A DNA stretch of 64,000 nucleotides from Chthoniobacteraceae bacterium. Lineage in GTDB: Bacteria > Verrucomicrobiota > Verrucomicrobiia > Chthoniobacterales > Chthoniobacteraceae. Where the stretch lies: assembly GCA_028293625.1 (NCBI GenBank), contig JAQGOL010000013.1, positions 1 through 64,000 of the forward strand, written 5' to 3'. Positions within the stretch are counted from its first letter, which is position 1. Each line of letters opens with the position of its first letter. A program made the translations under genes and the position numbers. This document shows positions 1 to 9,220 of the stretch, one piece after another. The notes below the pieces were generated by a model. That model was not told the origin of the DNA. It saw only the letters and a list, made by a program, of their open reading frames with translations, and made no database searches.

Positions 1-249
1 CTGCATTTTACGCCCACCAGTGCTTCATGGCTGAACATGGTTGAGCGCTTCTTCCGGGATCTTACTGTAAAGCGCCTGCGCCGTGGCGTCTTCCATAGCT
101 TGGAGGAGTTAGTAGCCGCGCTGGAGAAATACCTGGCCCTTCACAATCAAGCTCCCTCACCGTTTATCTGGACTGCCAAAGCTAACGACATCCTCATGAA
201 AGTGAAACGTGCCCGCAAAAAGCTTCCGCTACGGCAAAAAGTGCATTAA
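1..249 (+). pseudogene. IS630-family transposase, 3' end only (partial at window edge)
   Basis: The reading frame is open from base 1 to a TAA at 247-249, giving the last 82 residues of a transposase. The segment WLNMVERFFRDLTVKRLRRG, followed by LEELVAALEKYLALHNQ, is the typical C-terminal part of the DDE domain of IS630/Tc1-mariner transposases; the E of MVERFF is where the third catalytic acid of this family lies. Whether the element is intact cannot be told, because its 5' part is outside the window. No right-hand inverted repeat was recognised after the stop. The stop directly abuts the carbonic anhydrase frame, so the end of the element may have been lost or may have disrupted the neighbour's 5' end. 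Confidence 0.8.
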
Positions 250-1032
250 TTGCGACGGACTACACTGGCCCTCGGCCTTCTCGGGACGGGCCGAAGCCAG
301 TCTACCGCAACGCCAGCCCCCTCCCAGGAGGCGAGCCAGCTGGAAAACAAGCTGCGGGAGGCCGTTGAGAAAGGCGCGACGATGGAGGAAATCGCCAAAC
401 TCAAGACGCCTACGATCCGCACGCCCGAGGAGGCCATTCGGATGCTGAAAGTCGGCAACGCGCGGTTCTTTGGCGGCCACGCCCGACGCCCCGAATTGTC
501 GGCCAACGAGCGGCGCGCGCAGATCATCACCCAGACGCCCTTTGCGGTGATCCTTGGCTGCTCCGACAGCCGGGTGCCGATCGAGATCGTCTACGATCAG
601 GGCCTTGGCGAGATCTTCGCCATCCGGGTGGCGGGCGAGATCGTGGAGCCCGCCACGGCCGGGAGCATCGAGTATGCGATTGCGCATCTCAAAACCAAAC
701 TCCTTGTCGTGATGGGACATGAAGGGTGCGGCGCAGTCAAAGCCGCGATGCTGCCCGAGAAGGAACGGAATGGGGAACCGGAGAACGTGCGCTTTCTGCT
801 CGACCAGATCGTCCCCTCCGTGAGCAATCTGCCGAAAATCCGCGATGAAAAAGCGCGCATGCGCGAAGCGGTGATCGCCAATGTCCGCATGCAGGTCAAA
901 AAGGCGGGCGAGAATCCGGTGGTGAAAGCGGCGGTTGAGAAAAAGGAGCTCGCCGTTATCGGCGCCTATTACGAGATCAGCAGCGGACAGGTCGATTTTT
1001 TGGAAACCGAAGACGAATTATCAGTTAAGTAG
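250..1032 (+). CDS. Beta-class carbonic anhydrase
   Basis: Zinc enzyme interconverting CO2 and bicarbonate. The 260-residue frame carries both family signatures: GCSDSRVP (C104, D106, R108) and GHEGCGAV (H157, C160). Together these supply the Cys2-His zinc site and the Asp-Arg dyad. The N-terminus RRTTLALGLLGTG looks like a Tat-type or truncated signal sequence followed by a Ser/Ala/Pro-rich linker, which suggests an exported or membrane-tethered enzyme. The start is doubtful: the only in-frame candidate is a TTG directly after the transposase stop at 249, with no Shine-Dalgarno sequence. The original start and promoter may therefore have been replaced by the insertion element. The catalytic core is complete and typical in length. 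Confidence 0.88.
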   Translation: MRRTTLALGLLGTGRSQSTATPAPSQEASQLENKLREAVEKGATMEEIAKLKTPTIRTPEEAIRMLKVGNARFFGGHARRPELSANERRAQIITQTPFAVILGCSDSRVPIEIVYDQGLGEIFAIRVAGEIVEPATAGSIEYAIAHLKTKLLVVMGHEGCGAVKAAMLPEKERNGEPENVRFLLDQIVPSVSNLPKIRDEKARMREAVIANVRMQVKKAGENPVVKAAVEKKELAVIGAYYEISSGQVDFLETEDELSVK

Positions 1033-1214
1033 TTGGCATAAGCGGTCCCCGGAACTGTCGAATCCGCCCGTTCTTTGACAGCAGCCTGGGGAGAGTCACT
1101 GACCGGCCACTAAAAAGTGGCGCCGTAGCAGTTATGGGGGGAGGAAAGCCGCGGGTGCTGTCCACCTCAAAACCTCAGAGCAATTACGCTGCGTTTCGCC
1201 CGTTCTGCGCCGCC

Positions 1215-4106
1215 TTAAAGCCGTCCGTGCATTACCTTTCGCCGGGCCTCGACCGCTTTGCAGATGGAATGCTCCACTTCCAACCAGCCGTTCCGCTGCG
1301 GTTTGAAATCCATCACCGGGATTGCGTTCCATGTCGCGGTCTGCAGTTTTTTGAGTTCGCGCTCCAGGGCCAGGTTTTCGTTCCAGTCTTTGCGATCCAA
1401 CGGCACTACGATCAAAACGCATTTTTTTTGCCGGACCAACTCGAGCGCGGTAGGCACTTCAGTCTCTTGAATGAACCGGGAAGCGCGCGCTTGGTTTGAA
1501 TAGATCAACAGCACGATATCCGCTTCGCTGAGTTCCTTGATGATCCGGTCCTTCCACTCGTCGCCAGCGACCAACTGCTTGTCATCCCACGCCTGGATAT
1601 AACCTCGCCGACCCAGAATTGTGAGATGAGTGGAAAGTGCCAACTTCAATTTTCGTTCATCAGCATGCGCGTAACTTACAAAAAGCCGGAGGCGCGGTGG
1701 CGCTGCGGGCCCTTCCGCGTTGCGAGCCTCCACGCTTTCAACCGTGTCCAGGGTTGCAACAACCGGCAGGGCGATCCGTCGTTCCTCGGCTCCTTTACCG
1801 ACCACTATCTTGATCTCCGAATCTTTGTCCCGCTCAGCCAACCGCAATTCCTTCATCTTGATCCACTCCTGCTGCTCCATCACCGCCACTTCTTCGAGCA
1901 CGGGCACCTCTCCGTGGAGCACCGCCAAATGTGCGCGAATCATATCAAATAGACTTTGTGCGTCTTCCTGGGATGAACCAAGCACCGCCACTTCGGTCCG
2001 GCGCTCCAGGCGATCGAGTCGCAGTAGCGCCTTGTCACCACCCCATTCCAGCACTACGCCGGAGCGCCAGCGCCACTCCGGGTGTGCGGCGCTCATCTCG
2101 TGGGTACGCACGATCAATCGAGGCAGCAGAGCCGGGGGCAATGCTTCCGGGTATGAAAATCGTAACCGTCGTACTCCCGGCGCCCGAAACTCGCTAAAGG
2201 TTGCCGGCTGCACTTCGGGCAGCAATTCAGGAATCAGCCAGTGTGTAGGCTCGTTCGATTGCCCCGCTTGCGACTCCAGGGCGAAGGCCACTTCGAACTT
2301 CTCCATCAGCTCCAGCACAAAGCCATGCTTCTCTGTCGGATACGCTTCCGGCGGCAAGGCGTCCGAGAGCCGGGCTTTCTCGATCACTCCATGACAAACG
2401 TTTGACTGCGCAAACCGCAGAAGTCCATAGATGCCCTCTGTCACCCATTGCGGCTTTAAAACGCTGGTCTCCCGCAACCGATGATGATTGCGAAAATTCA
2501 GGGCAATCCCCAACCGATGCAGCGTCTCCGCCAAACTCTCCTGTTGGCGTTCCTCGGCGATTCCCATGCGCGCACAGAGCGCCTGATATCCTTTGTAATC
2601 AAAAAAGTTTTCGGGCATTCGGATCAATGCTTCCTTCACACGATGCCACCGCTTCGGCACGCCGATCCAGACGTCCGCCATCCTGTTGACCGTCTCTTCG
2701 AGCAGCACGCGCAGCGACGCGACACCGCGGCCGGTAAAGGCGTCCGTCTCCACAAATCCCACAATCTGAGGACAGCGCTCCTGGAGTCGAAACCGGTCGA
2801 CAGAGAACTTGTGATCATCATACTTGTTCAGCGCCACAATTACCGGACTGTCGCCCCCATAGCTCTGGATAAAGCGGATCCAGTAGTCTGTCTCTGTCTC
2901 CCAATTACTCTCCCGTCCTTCCAACACTAAAAGGTAGACGCAGCGTTCACTTAGGAAAATCTGATGCGTCCCATGCAGAAACTCTTGTCCCCCGAAATCC
3001 CACGCGTGCGCGGTCGCGGTTCCCTGCGTGCACCGCAACTCCAATGGCAGAACGGTGATACCTAGCGTCTCCAATTCCTCCAGGTCCGGCGTGCCACCGC
3101 GCAAGACTTTTAATAGCGAAGTCTTTCCTACCCGTCCCCGTCCCACTAATAATACCCGCACCTCCCGCATCGGTGCGACTCCCTGGGACTGCCTTGCAAA
3201 GTAAAAATCCAGAATCGCCCGCGGATTTGCTCTGGAATCTGAAGGACCAAATTGCGCCCAGGTTGGCCCCAGCAAATCCGGCGGCAATTCCAACGCGTAA
3301 TTTCCGTGCAACGTCAGCTCCCGCAATTCATTCAGATATTGCAAGCTATCCGGAAGTGCCGCGAGCGCATTTCCTTCTAAAATGAGTATTCGCAGCGCCG
3401 TGAGCTGGCCGACTTCTGCAGCCAAAACCGCAAGCCGGTTATTGCGAACGTAAAGCGCCGCCAGCACCGTGAGCTGACCGATTTCCGAAGGCAGCGCTGT
3501 GAGCTGGTTGCTATTGAGATCAAGCTCTCTCAGGGCCGTCAGTTGGCCAATCTCCGGCGGCAGCGCTGTGAGCTGGTTGCTATTGAGGTAAAGCTCCTTG
3601 AGCGCCCTAAGCTGGCCGATCTCCGCCGGCAGTGCCATTAGCTGGTTGCTGTTGAGATAGAGCCCTTTCAGTGCAGTAAGCTGACCGATTTCCGGCGTTA
3701 GCGCTGTAAGCTGGTTTCTATTGAGGTTAAGCTCCGTTAGCGCTGTAAGCCGGCCGATTTCCCCCGGCAACGCCGTAAGCCGGTTGCTGAAGAGGTTAAG
3801 CGCTGTCAGCGCCTTGAGCTGCCCGATCTCCCTTGGAAGAGCTGTCAGCTGGTTTCTTTTAATATAAAGGCCCTTTAATGCCGTAAGCTGGCCAAGCTCC
3901 GGCGGCAGCGATGTAAGCTGGTTTCGGTTGAGATCCAGCTCCGTTAGCGTCGTGAGCTGGCCGATCTCCGGCGGCAGCACGGTGAGACCGCGTTCACTCA
4001 GATCGAGTAATTTGCTGCTCTTCCCCTCCGACCGGCATTGCTCAATGGCCCGTGACGCTTCGTCGTAGGCGAGCTGCTCTTTCTGATTCATCTTCAACTT
4101 TGACAC
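1215..4106 (-). CDS. LRR-Roc-COR (ROCO) GTPase with C-terminal TIR domain
   Basis: 963-residue multidomain signalling protein. Residues ~35-265 are about ten 23-residue leucine-rich repeats of the pattern LxxLxLNxNQLTALPxEIGQ. The Roc GTPase follows, with P-loop GRGRVGKTS (322-330), DFGGQE (370-375) and NKYD (427-430). A COR-like region spans ~480-700, with a charged linker to ~800. Residues ~805-955 form a TIR_2-like domain starting LRLFVSYAHADE; E881 is a candidate NADase glutamate by position. No signal peptide or membrane segment is visible, so it is probably cytosolic. ROCO proteins dimerise through COR, and bacterial TIR domains often make signals from or degrade NAD+ in antiphage defence or cell-death pathways. 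That role is inferred here. It stands alone on the minus strand beside an IS remnant. Confidence 0.9.
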   Translation of the reverse strand: MSKLKMNQKEQLAYDEASRAIEQCRSEGKSSKLLDLSERGLTVLPPEIGQLTTLTELDLNRNQLTSLPPELGQLTALKGLYIKRNQLTALPREIGQLKALTALNLFSNRLTALPGEIGRLTALTELNLNRNQLTALTPEIGQLTALKGLYLNSNQLMALPAEIGQLRALKELYLNSNQLTALPPEIGQLTALRELDLNSNQLTALPSEIGQLTVLAALYVRNNRLAVLAAEVGQLTALRILILEGNALAALPDSLQYLNELRELTLHGNYALELPPDLLGPTWAQFGPSDSRANPRAILDFYFARQSQGVAPMREVRVLLVGRGRVGKTSLLKVLRGGTPDLEELETLGITVLPLELRCTQGTATAHAWDFGGQEFLHGTHQIFLSERCVYLLVLEGRESNWETETDYWIRFIQSYGGDSPVIVALNKYDDHKFSVDRFRLQERCPQIVGFVETDAFTGRGVASLRVLLEETVNRMADVWIGVPKRWHRVKEALIRMPENFFDYKGYQALCARMGIAEERQQESLAETLHRLGIALNFRNHHRLRETSVLKPQWVTEGIYGLLRFAQSNVCHGVIEKARLSDALPPEAYPTEKHGFVLELMEKFEVAFALESQAGQSNEPTHWLIPELLPEVQPATFSEFRAPGVRRLRFSYPEALPPALLPRLIVRTHEMSAAHPEWRWRSGVVLEWGGDKALLRLDRLERRTEVAVLGSSQEDAQSLFDMIRAHLAVLHGEVPVLEEVAVMEQQEWIKMKELRLAERDKDSEIKIVVGKGAEERRIALPVVATLDTVESVEARNAEGPAAPPRLRLFVSYAHADERKLKLALSTHLTILGRRGYIQAWDDKQLVAGDEWKDRIIKELSEADIVLLIYSNQARASRFIQETEVPTALELVRQKKCVLIVVPLDRKDWNENLALERELKKLQTATWNAIPVMDFKPQRNGWLEVEHSICKAVEARRKVMHGRL
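3310..3990 (-). repeat. Tandem ~69-bp coding repeats (leucine-rich repeats)
   Basis: About ten imperfect tandem units of 69 bp lie inside the ROCO gene, each encoding one 23-residue leucine-rich repeat. Units share near-identical stretches such as agctggttgctattgag, which implies recent unit duplication or gene conversion. Such arrays change copy number easily, which would alter the ligand-sensing surface. Confidence 0.85.
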
Positions 4107-4311
4107 AAATCATGCTGTTTGTACAGGACGGCACTTTTTGCTGAACCTCTGAAAATGCGCAAGGAAGTCTGAATCGCAGTCAGTTTAACCCACCCCTACT
4201 TCGACGTTTGGGATCGGATGTAAGGCGATGGCACCGCAAAACTCGTTATTTCCCAAAGGAATGCCCTGCTCCGCAGGTCTGCGTTGGTAACCCTTTTCTC
4301 CGGCACCATCT

Positions 4312-6303
4312 ATGTTCTCCCATCCGTTCCTTCCCCGTCTCGTTTCGCGTCCGCTCATCCTGGCCGCGGCCATCAGTTCGCTTCACGCTTTCGCGGCCGA
4401 TCCGCGTCCCATTCCACCGGCCGGGATCGCGGTGCCCGATGCCGAACGCGCGGAACTGACGGCGGGTGTGGCGGCATTGGGCCAGGAGATTGAAGCGCTC
4501 AAGGGCGTGCTCAAGCCGGAGCAGCTTGCGCTTTTGCCCGATGTGCAGGTTTTCCATAAAGCGGTCGATTGGGCATTGCGCTACGACGAGTTCTTTGAAC
4601 CCAAACAGTTCGCCTCGGCCAGGGCGCAGCTGGCTCTGGGGATGCAGCGGGCGCAGGAATTGAGGGAAGGCAAACCGTCGTGGGAATCCGCGACCGGGCT
4701 GGTGGTGCGCGGTTACGTTTCCAAGATCGATGGCTCGGTACAGCCTTACGGGCTCGTCGTGCCTGAGGCTTGGAAAGCGGGCGATCAGACGCCGCGCCGG
4801 CTCGACTTCTGGATGCATGGCCGGGGTGAGAAACTAAGCGAGCTCTCTTTTGTCGAAGACCGGTTGAAGAACAAAGGGGAGTTTGTGCCGGATGGCGCTT
4901 TTGTTCTCCATCTTTATGGCCGGTTCTGTTGCGCCAATAAATTCGCGGGCGAGGCGGATCTTTTTGAGGCGCTCGCCGATGCGCAAAAGCATTATCCGAT
5001 CAATCCGAAGCAGCTCGTCGTGCGCGGCTTCTCGATGGGCGGCGCGTCGTGCTGGCAATTTGCCACGCATCATTCGGCGACATTTGCCGCCGCGGCTCCG
5101 GGCGCCGGTTTTGGCGAGAGCAAAGAATTCCTGCATCTGGACTCGCCGGATAAAATGCCGCCTGCCTGGGAACAAACACTCTGGCGCTGGTATGATTCCA
5201 CCGTTTACGCGGCCAATCTCGTGAATTGCCCCACGGTTGCTTACTCGGGCGAGATCGACGGACAGAAACAGGCCGCCGACATCATGATCCGTTTTCTTGA
5301 AAAGGAAGGGCTCACGATCCCGCACATCATCGGGCCGCAGACGCCGCACAAGTATCACGCCGAATCAAAGCCGAAGATCGAGGAGTTCGTGACGGCGGCG
5401 GCGGTCAAGGGCAATGACCCGCTGCCCAGGCACGATCACGTGACCACTTACACGCTCATTTATCCGAACGGGCATTGGCTCGGAATTCAGGCGATGGAAA
5501 AACAGTGGGAACGCGCCGATCTCGACGCCACCTGGAGCGATGCCACCCATTTGTCGATAAAGACCAATAACGTGGCCGAATTTAATCTCCGCTCGTTCAA
5601 GCAACTCGGCGGCACCGCGGCCACCGTGGTCGACATCGATGGCGCGCAGTTGCAAGGCGCCGAGGGGTTCCGCAAGGTGGAAGGGAAATGGATGGGCGTC
5701 GAGAAGCCGACGCATCTCTCAAAACCGGGCGTTCTCGTAAAAAGCCCGGTCGTTTGCGGACCGGTCGATCACGCTTTCATGGCGAGTTTTGTCATGGTGC
5801 GTCCGACGGGCAAAGCGCTTAATGAAACGGTCGGCGGCTGGGCAAAGGCGGAACTTGATCACGCCACCAGCTTCTGGCGGCGCGTGTTCCGTGGCGACGC
5901 CCCGATCAAGGATGACTCGGCCGTGACCCCGGATGACATTGCAAACTCGAACCTCGTGCTGTGGGGCGATCCTTCAAGCAACGCGGTCCTGGCGAAGATC
6001 CTGCCCAAACTCCCCATTAAATGGGACGCGGGCAGGATCGAGTTCGGCGGCAAAACTTACGATGCGGCAAATCACGCGCCGATCCTCATTTTCCCAAACC
6101 CGCTTAACCCGGAAAAGTATGTGGTGATCAACAGCGGGGTGACATTCAGGGAAGACGCGCTCCTCAACAACGCGCAGCAGACTCCGAAGCTTCCGGATTG
6201 GGCCATTGTCGATCTGCGCACGGCACCCGGCCCGCTCACGCCGGGGTTGGTCGAGCAGGCCGGCTTCTTTGATGAGAACTGGCAGGTGACCGGCTCGAAA
6301 TAG
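4312..6303 (+). CDS. Secreted alpha/beta-hydrolase (prolyl-oligopeptidase/esterase-like), copy 1
   Basis: 663-residue protein with a signal peptide (residues ~1-29, cleavage after HAFA). The middle contains an alpha/beta-hydrolase core: an oxyanion-type HGRGE at ~169, nucleophile elbow GFSMGGAS with S241, an Asp in SGEIDGQK (D316) and His in TPHKYH (H346/H349). It resembles the S9/PHB-depolymerase esterase group. The N-terminal ~120 residues and the C-terminal ~250 residues, including WGDPSSNAVLAKILPKLP, are not domains I can name. The gene is followed after 8 bp by a homologous copy, so the two are probably cotranscribed. The substrate is unknown; an ester of plant- or polymer-derived material acting outside the cytoplasm is inferred. 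Confidence 0.75.
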   Translation: MFSHPFLPRLVSRPLILAAAISSLHAFAADPRPIPPAGIAVPDAERAELTAGVAALGQEIEALKGVLKPEQLALLPDVQVFHKAVDWALRYDEFFEPKQFASARAQLALGMQRAQELREGKPSWESATGLVVRGYVSKIDGSVQPYGLVVPEAWKAGDQTPRRLDFWMHGRGEKLSELSFVEDRLKNKGEFVPDGAFVLHLYGRFCCANKFAGEADLFEALADAQKHYPINPKQLVVRGFSMGGASCWQFATHHSATFAAAAPGAGFGESKEFLHLDSPDKMPPAWEQTLWRWYDSTVYAANLVNCPTVAYSGEIDGQKQAADIMIRFLEKEGLTIPHIIGPQTPHKYHAESKPKIEEFVTAAAVKGNDPLPRHDHVTTYTLIYPNGHWLGIQAMEKQWERADLDATWSDATHLSIKTNNVAEFNLRSFKQLGGTAATVVDIDGAQLQGAEGFRKVEGKWMGVEKPTHLSKPGVLVKSPVVCGPVDHAFMASFVMVRPTGKALNETVGGWAKAELDHATSFWRRVFRGDAPIKDDSAVTPDDIANSNLVLWGDPSSNAVLAKILPKLPIKWDAGRIEFGGKTYDAANHAPILIFPNPLNPEKYVVINSGVTFREDALLNNAQQTPKLPDWAIVDLRTAPGPLTPGLVEQAGFFDENWQVTGSK

Positions 6304-6311
6304 TTTCCGCC

Positions 6312-8285
6312 ATGAAACCGATTCTTTTTTCGGCGCTCCTGTTCGGCGTTACTTCCGTGTTTGGACAGGCGCCGGCTCCGGTCCCCTCGCCTTCCCATCA
6401 GACGCCCCCCCCGGGGATTGCAATTCCCGATGGCGACCGGCAGGAGCTGACTGAGAGCACGGCGGCGCTTGGAAAAGAAATCGCCGGGTTGCGTGGCAAT
6501 CCGGCAAATGCGGCGCTGTTGCCCGACGTGGAGATCTTTTATAAGGCTCTCCACGACGCGCTCACCTACGACGAGTTTTTTAATCTCAAACAGGTTGCCG
6601 ATGCGAAGGCGTTGCTGGCCGAGGGAATGGTACGGGCAAAAGCTTTAAGCGAAGGTAAAAGTCCGTGGACCTCGGCCACGGGACTTGTTGTTCGCGGCTA
6701 TCGCTCCAGAATCGATCAATCGGTCCAGCCTTACGGACTCATTGTCCCGGCATCGTGGAAGCCGGCCGATCAGGCGCCGCGTCCGCTCTACTCGTGGTTC
6801 CATGGAAGGAGCGAGAACCTGACTGAACTCGCGTTTCTGACTGAGCGGATGAAAAAGACCGGCGAGTTCAACCCTGAGGGCGCATTCGTTCTTCATCTTT
6901 ACGGCCGGTTTTGCAATGCGAGCAAGTTCGCCGGGGAAACCGACTTTATGGAGGCGCTCGCCGATACCCGAGCGCATTACCCAATCGATGGCGACCGGTT
7001 GGTGGCGGTTGGCTTTTCGATGGGAGGCGCTTCTGTCTGGCATATCGCCACGCATCACGCGGGACTCTTTGTTGCCGCCTCGCCGGGAGCCGGGTTTGCT
7101 GAGACGGCGCAATATAATAAAGTCTTCGCGCCCGGTAAAGAAGCGCCGCCGTGGTGGGAACAACAGCTTTGGCATCTCTACGACGCGACCGATTACGCGC
7201 AGAACCTGACCAACACGACGCTGATTGCCTACTCGGGGGAACTCGACGGGCAAAAGCAATCCGCCGACATCATGGAAAAAGCGGCGGCGGTCGAAGGTCT
7301 TACAATGGAGCGCCTGATCGGACCGCAGACGGCTCACAAGTATGAGCCGCAGACAAAAAAAGAACTCGATCGCCGCCTGGCTGAATTGGTGGTGAAAGGG
7401 CGCGAACGGCTCCCGGCCAGGGTGCGGTTCACGACTTACACGCTCCGCTACAATAAAATGAAGTGGATCGAACTCGATGGCTTGGAGCAACACTGGGAAC
7501 GCGCCCAGGTGGAGGCGGAGATCGCCGGCAAAAATAGTTTCAAGGTCACGACAAAAAACGTGTCGGCTTTTTCCATCAATCTTCCCGTTGATCAGGCGAC
7601 TTCGGACAAAGCGCATCCGATCAAAGTCGTGATCGACGCGCAGGACCTCACGACGCCGGATGCTTTGAAGCCGCACTTCCGCAAAACGGCGGGGAAATGG
7701 GCTTTGGCCAATTCCGCCCAGCCGGAAGGAATTTCAAAACACCACGGCCTGACCGGACCGATCGACGACGCATTTAATGACAGCTTTATTTTCGTGCGGC
7801 CAACCGGCAAGGCGTTGAACGAGAAAGTGGGCGGCTGGGTGAAGGGTGAGCTTGAACGGGCGATCCCGCAATGGCGCACGGTATTCAGAGGTGAAGCCCG
7901 CGTAAAAGACGACACGGCCCTCACCGAGGAGGATATAGCCAATTCGAACCTGGTGCTTTGGGGCGATCCTTCGAGCAACGCGGTGCTGGCGAAGGTGCTT
8001 TCCAAACTCCCGATCCAATGGAACGCGGAAAGGATCACCCTGGGAAAACTGAGTGTGCCGGCCGCCGACCATGCGCCGGTGATGATCTATCCCAACCCGC
8101 TTAATCCGCGGCGGTATGTGGTAATCAACAGTTCGTTCACGTTCCGGGAAGGGAGTTCACAGACCAATTCCCAACAAACCCCGAAGCTCCCTGACTGGGC
8201 GATTGTGGATCTCAATACTCCGCCCAATAAAAAAGCGCCGGGCGCGATCGTCGACGCCGGTTTCTTTAACGAGCGCTGGCAGTAA
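6312..8285 (+). CDS. Secreted alpha/beta-hydrolase (prolyl-oligopeptidase/esterase-like), copy 2
   Basis: 657-residue tandem paralogue of the preceding gene, colinear over the whole length. Shared landmarks are the signal peptide, VVRGY, QPYGL, FVLHLYGRF, nucleophile elbow GFSMGGAS (S236), SGELDGQKQSADIM, TAHKYE and WGDPSSNAVLAKVL. The pair has diverged considerably, so the duplication is not recent. The C-terminal histidine neighbourhood is HKYE here rather than HKYH, leaving one clear candidate catalytic His. Copies with different specificities toward related ester or peptide substrates are a reasonable inference, but no substrate is indicated by context. Confidence 0.75.
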   Translation: MKPILFSALLFGVTSVFGQAPAPVPSPSHQTPPPGIAIPDGDRQELTESTAALGKEIAGLRGNPANAALLPDVEIFYKALHDALTYDEFFNLKQVADAKALLAEGMVRAKALSEGKSPWTSATGLVVRGYRSRIDQSVQPYGLIVPASWKPADQAPRPLYSWFHGRSENLTELAFLTERMKKTGEFNPEGAFVLHLYGRFCNASKFAGETDFMEALADTRAHYPIDGDRLVAVGFSMGGASVWHIATHHAGLFVAASPGAGFAETAQYNKVFAPGKEAPPWWEQQLWHLYDATDYAQNLTNTTLIAYSGELDGQKQSADIMEKAAAVEGLTMERLIGPQTAHKYEPQTKKELDRRLAELVVKGRERLPARVRFTTYTLRYNKMKWIELDGLEQHWERAQVEAEIAGKNSFKVTTKNVSAFSINLPVDQATSDKAHPIKVVIDAQDLTTPDALKPHFRKTAGKWALANSAQPEGISKHHGLTGPIDDAFNDSFIFVRPTGKALNEKVGGWVKGELERAIPQWRTVFRGEARVKDDTALTEEDIANSNLVLWGDPSSNAVLAKVLSKLPIQWNAERITLGKLSVPAADHAPVMIYPNPLNPRRYVVINSSFTFREGSSQTNSQQTPKLPDWAIVDLNTPPNKKAPGAIVDAGFFNERWQ

Positions 8286-8334
8286 CAAATCGCGGATTGC
8301 GGGCCACGGCATTTTCTGATTCCTCCCAGGCAAT

Positions 8335-9144
8335 ATGTTATTCGGCATCTGCAACGAGATCTTCAAGGACTGGAAGCTGGAGGATACTTTCAATTACGCC
8401 GCCAAAGCGGGCTACGATCTGGTCGAGATCGCGCCATTTACGATCGCGAAAGATGTCAATCACATCTCCGCAGCCGAGCGTGTCACGATTCGCGAGGCGG
8501 CGGCAAGGTCCGGAATCGGGATCTCGGGCTTGCACTGGGTGCTGGTTCAGGCTGAAGGAATGTATCTTACCCATACTGATCGGGAAGTGCGCCAGCGGAC
8601 AGGCCGTTATTTTGTGGACCTTGTCGATTGCTGCGCCGATCTGGGCGGCAACCGGATCATTGTCGGTTCCCCAAAACAACGCGATCTCCTTCCCGGAGTA
8701 ACCTATGAACAGGCATGGACGTGGGCCACGGATTGTTTCCGCGACGCGGTCAGGCAGGCGGAGGATCGCGGCGTGGTGATCTGTTTTGAACCGCTTGCCC
8801 CGTCGGAAACCAATTTTGTCAACACCGCCGAGGAAGGGATCCGGTTTGCTGAACAGTTCCAGAGTCCGGCCATGTCGATCATCCTTGATGTAAAAGCGAT
8901 GTGCTCGGAACAGAAACCGATTCCGCAGATTATTCGCGAGAGCGCCGGCCGGTTTGCATACTTCCACGCCAACGACGTGAATTTAAAGGGACCAGGCTTC
9001 GGCGAGATCGACTTCCATCCAATCGCCGCCGCGCTGCGCGAGGTGCATTACGACGACGTCGTTTCGGTGGAAGTATTTAAATTTGAAGAAGGCCCGGAAG
9101 TCATTGCAACGCAGAGTATCTCCTACCTCCGGCAGGTATTCTAA
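8335..9144 (+). CDS. Sugar phosphate isomerase/epimerase (TIM barrel, xylose isomerase-like)
   Basis: 269-residue cytosolic TIM-barrel protein of the AP_endonuc_2/xylose-isomerase-like superfamily. Features include the barrel start MLFGICNEIF, GYDLVEIAPF, the metal-ligand strand VICFEPLAP with its Glu, an Asp-containing strand IILDVKAMC, FAYFHANDVN with a ligand His, and VSVEVFKFE with the C-terminal Glu. This Glu-Asp-His-Glu set is how D-tagatose/D-psicose 3-epimerase-type enzymes bind a divalent metal. The specific sugar is unknown. It lies 49 bp after the second esterase and could share its transcript. It ends at a hairpin that also terminates the opposing gene cluster. Confidence 0.82.
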   Translation: MLFGICNEIFKDWKLEDTFNYAAKAGYDLVEIAPFTIAKDVNHISAAERVTIREAAARSGIGISGLHWVLVQAEGMYLTHTDREVRQRTGRYFVDLVDCCADLGGNRIIVGSPKQRDLLPGVTYEQAWTWATDCFRDAVRQAEDRGVVICFEPLAPSETNFVNTAEEGIRFAEQFQSPAMSIILDVKAMCSEQKPIPQIIRESAGRFAYFHANDVNLKGPGFGEIDFHPIAAALREVHYDDVVSVEVFKFEEGPEVIATQSISYLRQVF

Positions 9145-9215
9145 CTTCGCCTTTTCTTAATCTTAATCTTAATCTCCTCCGTACTCAAAGATTACGATTA
9201 AGAGAAAGGCAAAGT
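9143..9215. terminator. Bidirectional terminator-like hairpin with TTAATC repeats
   Basis: The sequence after the TAA of the epimerase gene (aacttcgccttttcttaatc, from 9143) pairs with gattaagagaaaggcaaagt near 9196-9215. The loop contains two more copies of ttaatc. It lies between convergent genes and carries T- and A-rich flanks suitable for either direction. Confidence 0.65.
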
Positions 9216-9220
9216 TGGAC

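Noticed and set aside
3310-3990. Tandem ~69-bp units considered as a CRISPR array or satellite
   Set aside because: Units are contiguous, in frame and encode leucine-rich repeats; there are no spacers.
6645-7676. 343-residue frame on the minus strand
   Set aside because: Antisense to the second esterase gene and without recognisable features.
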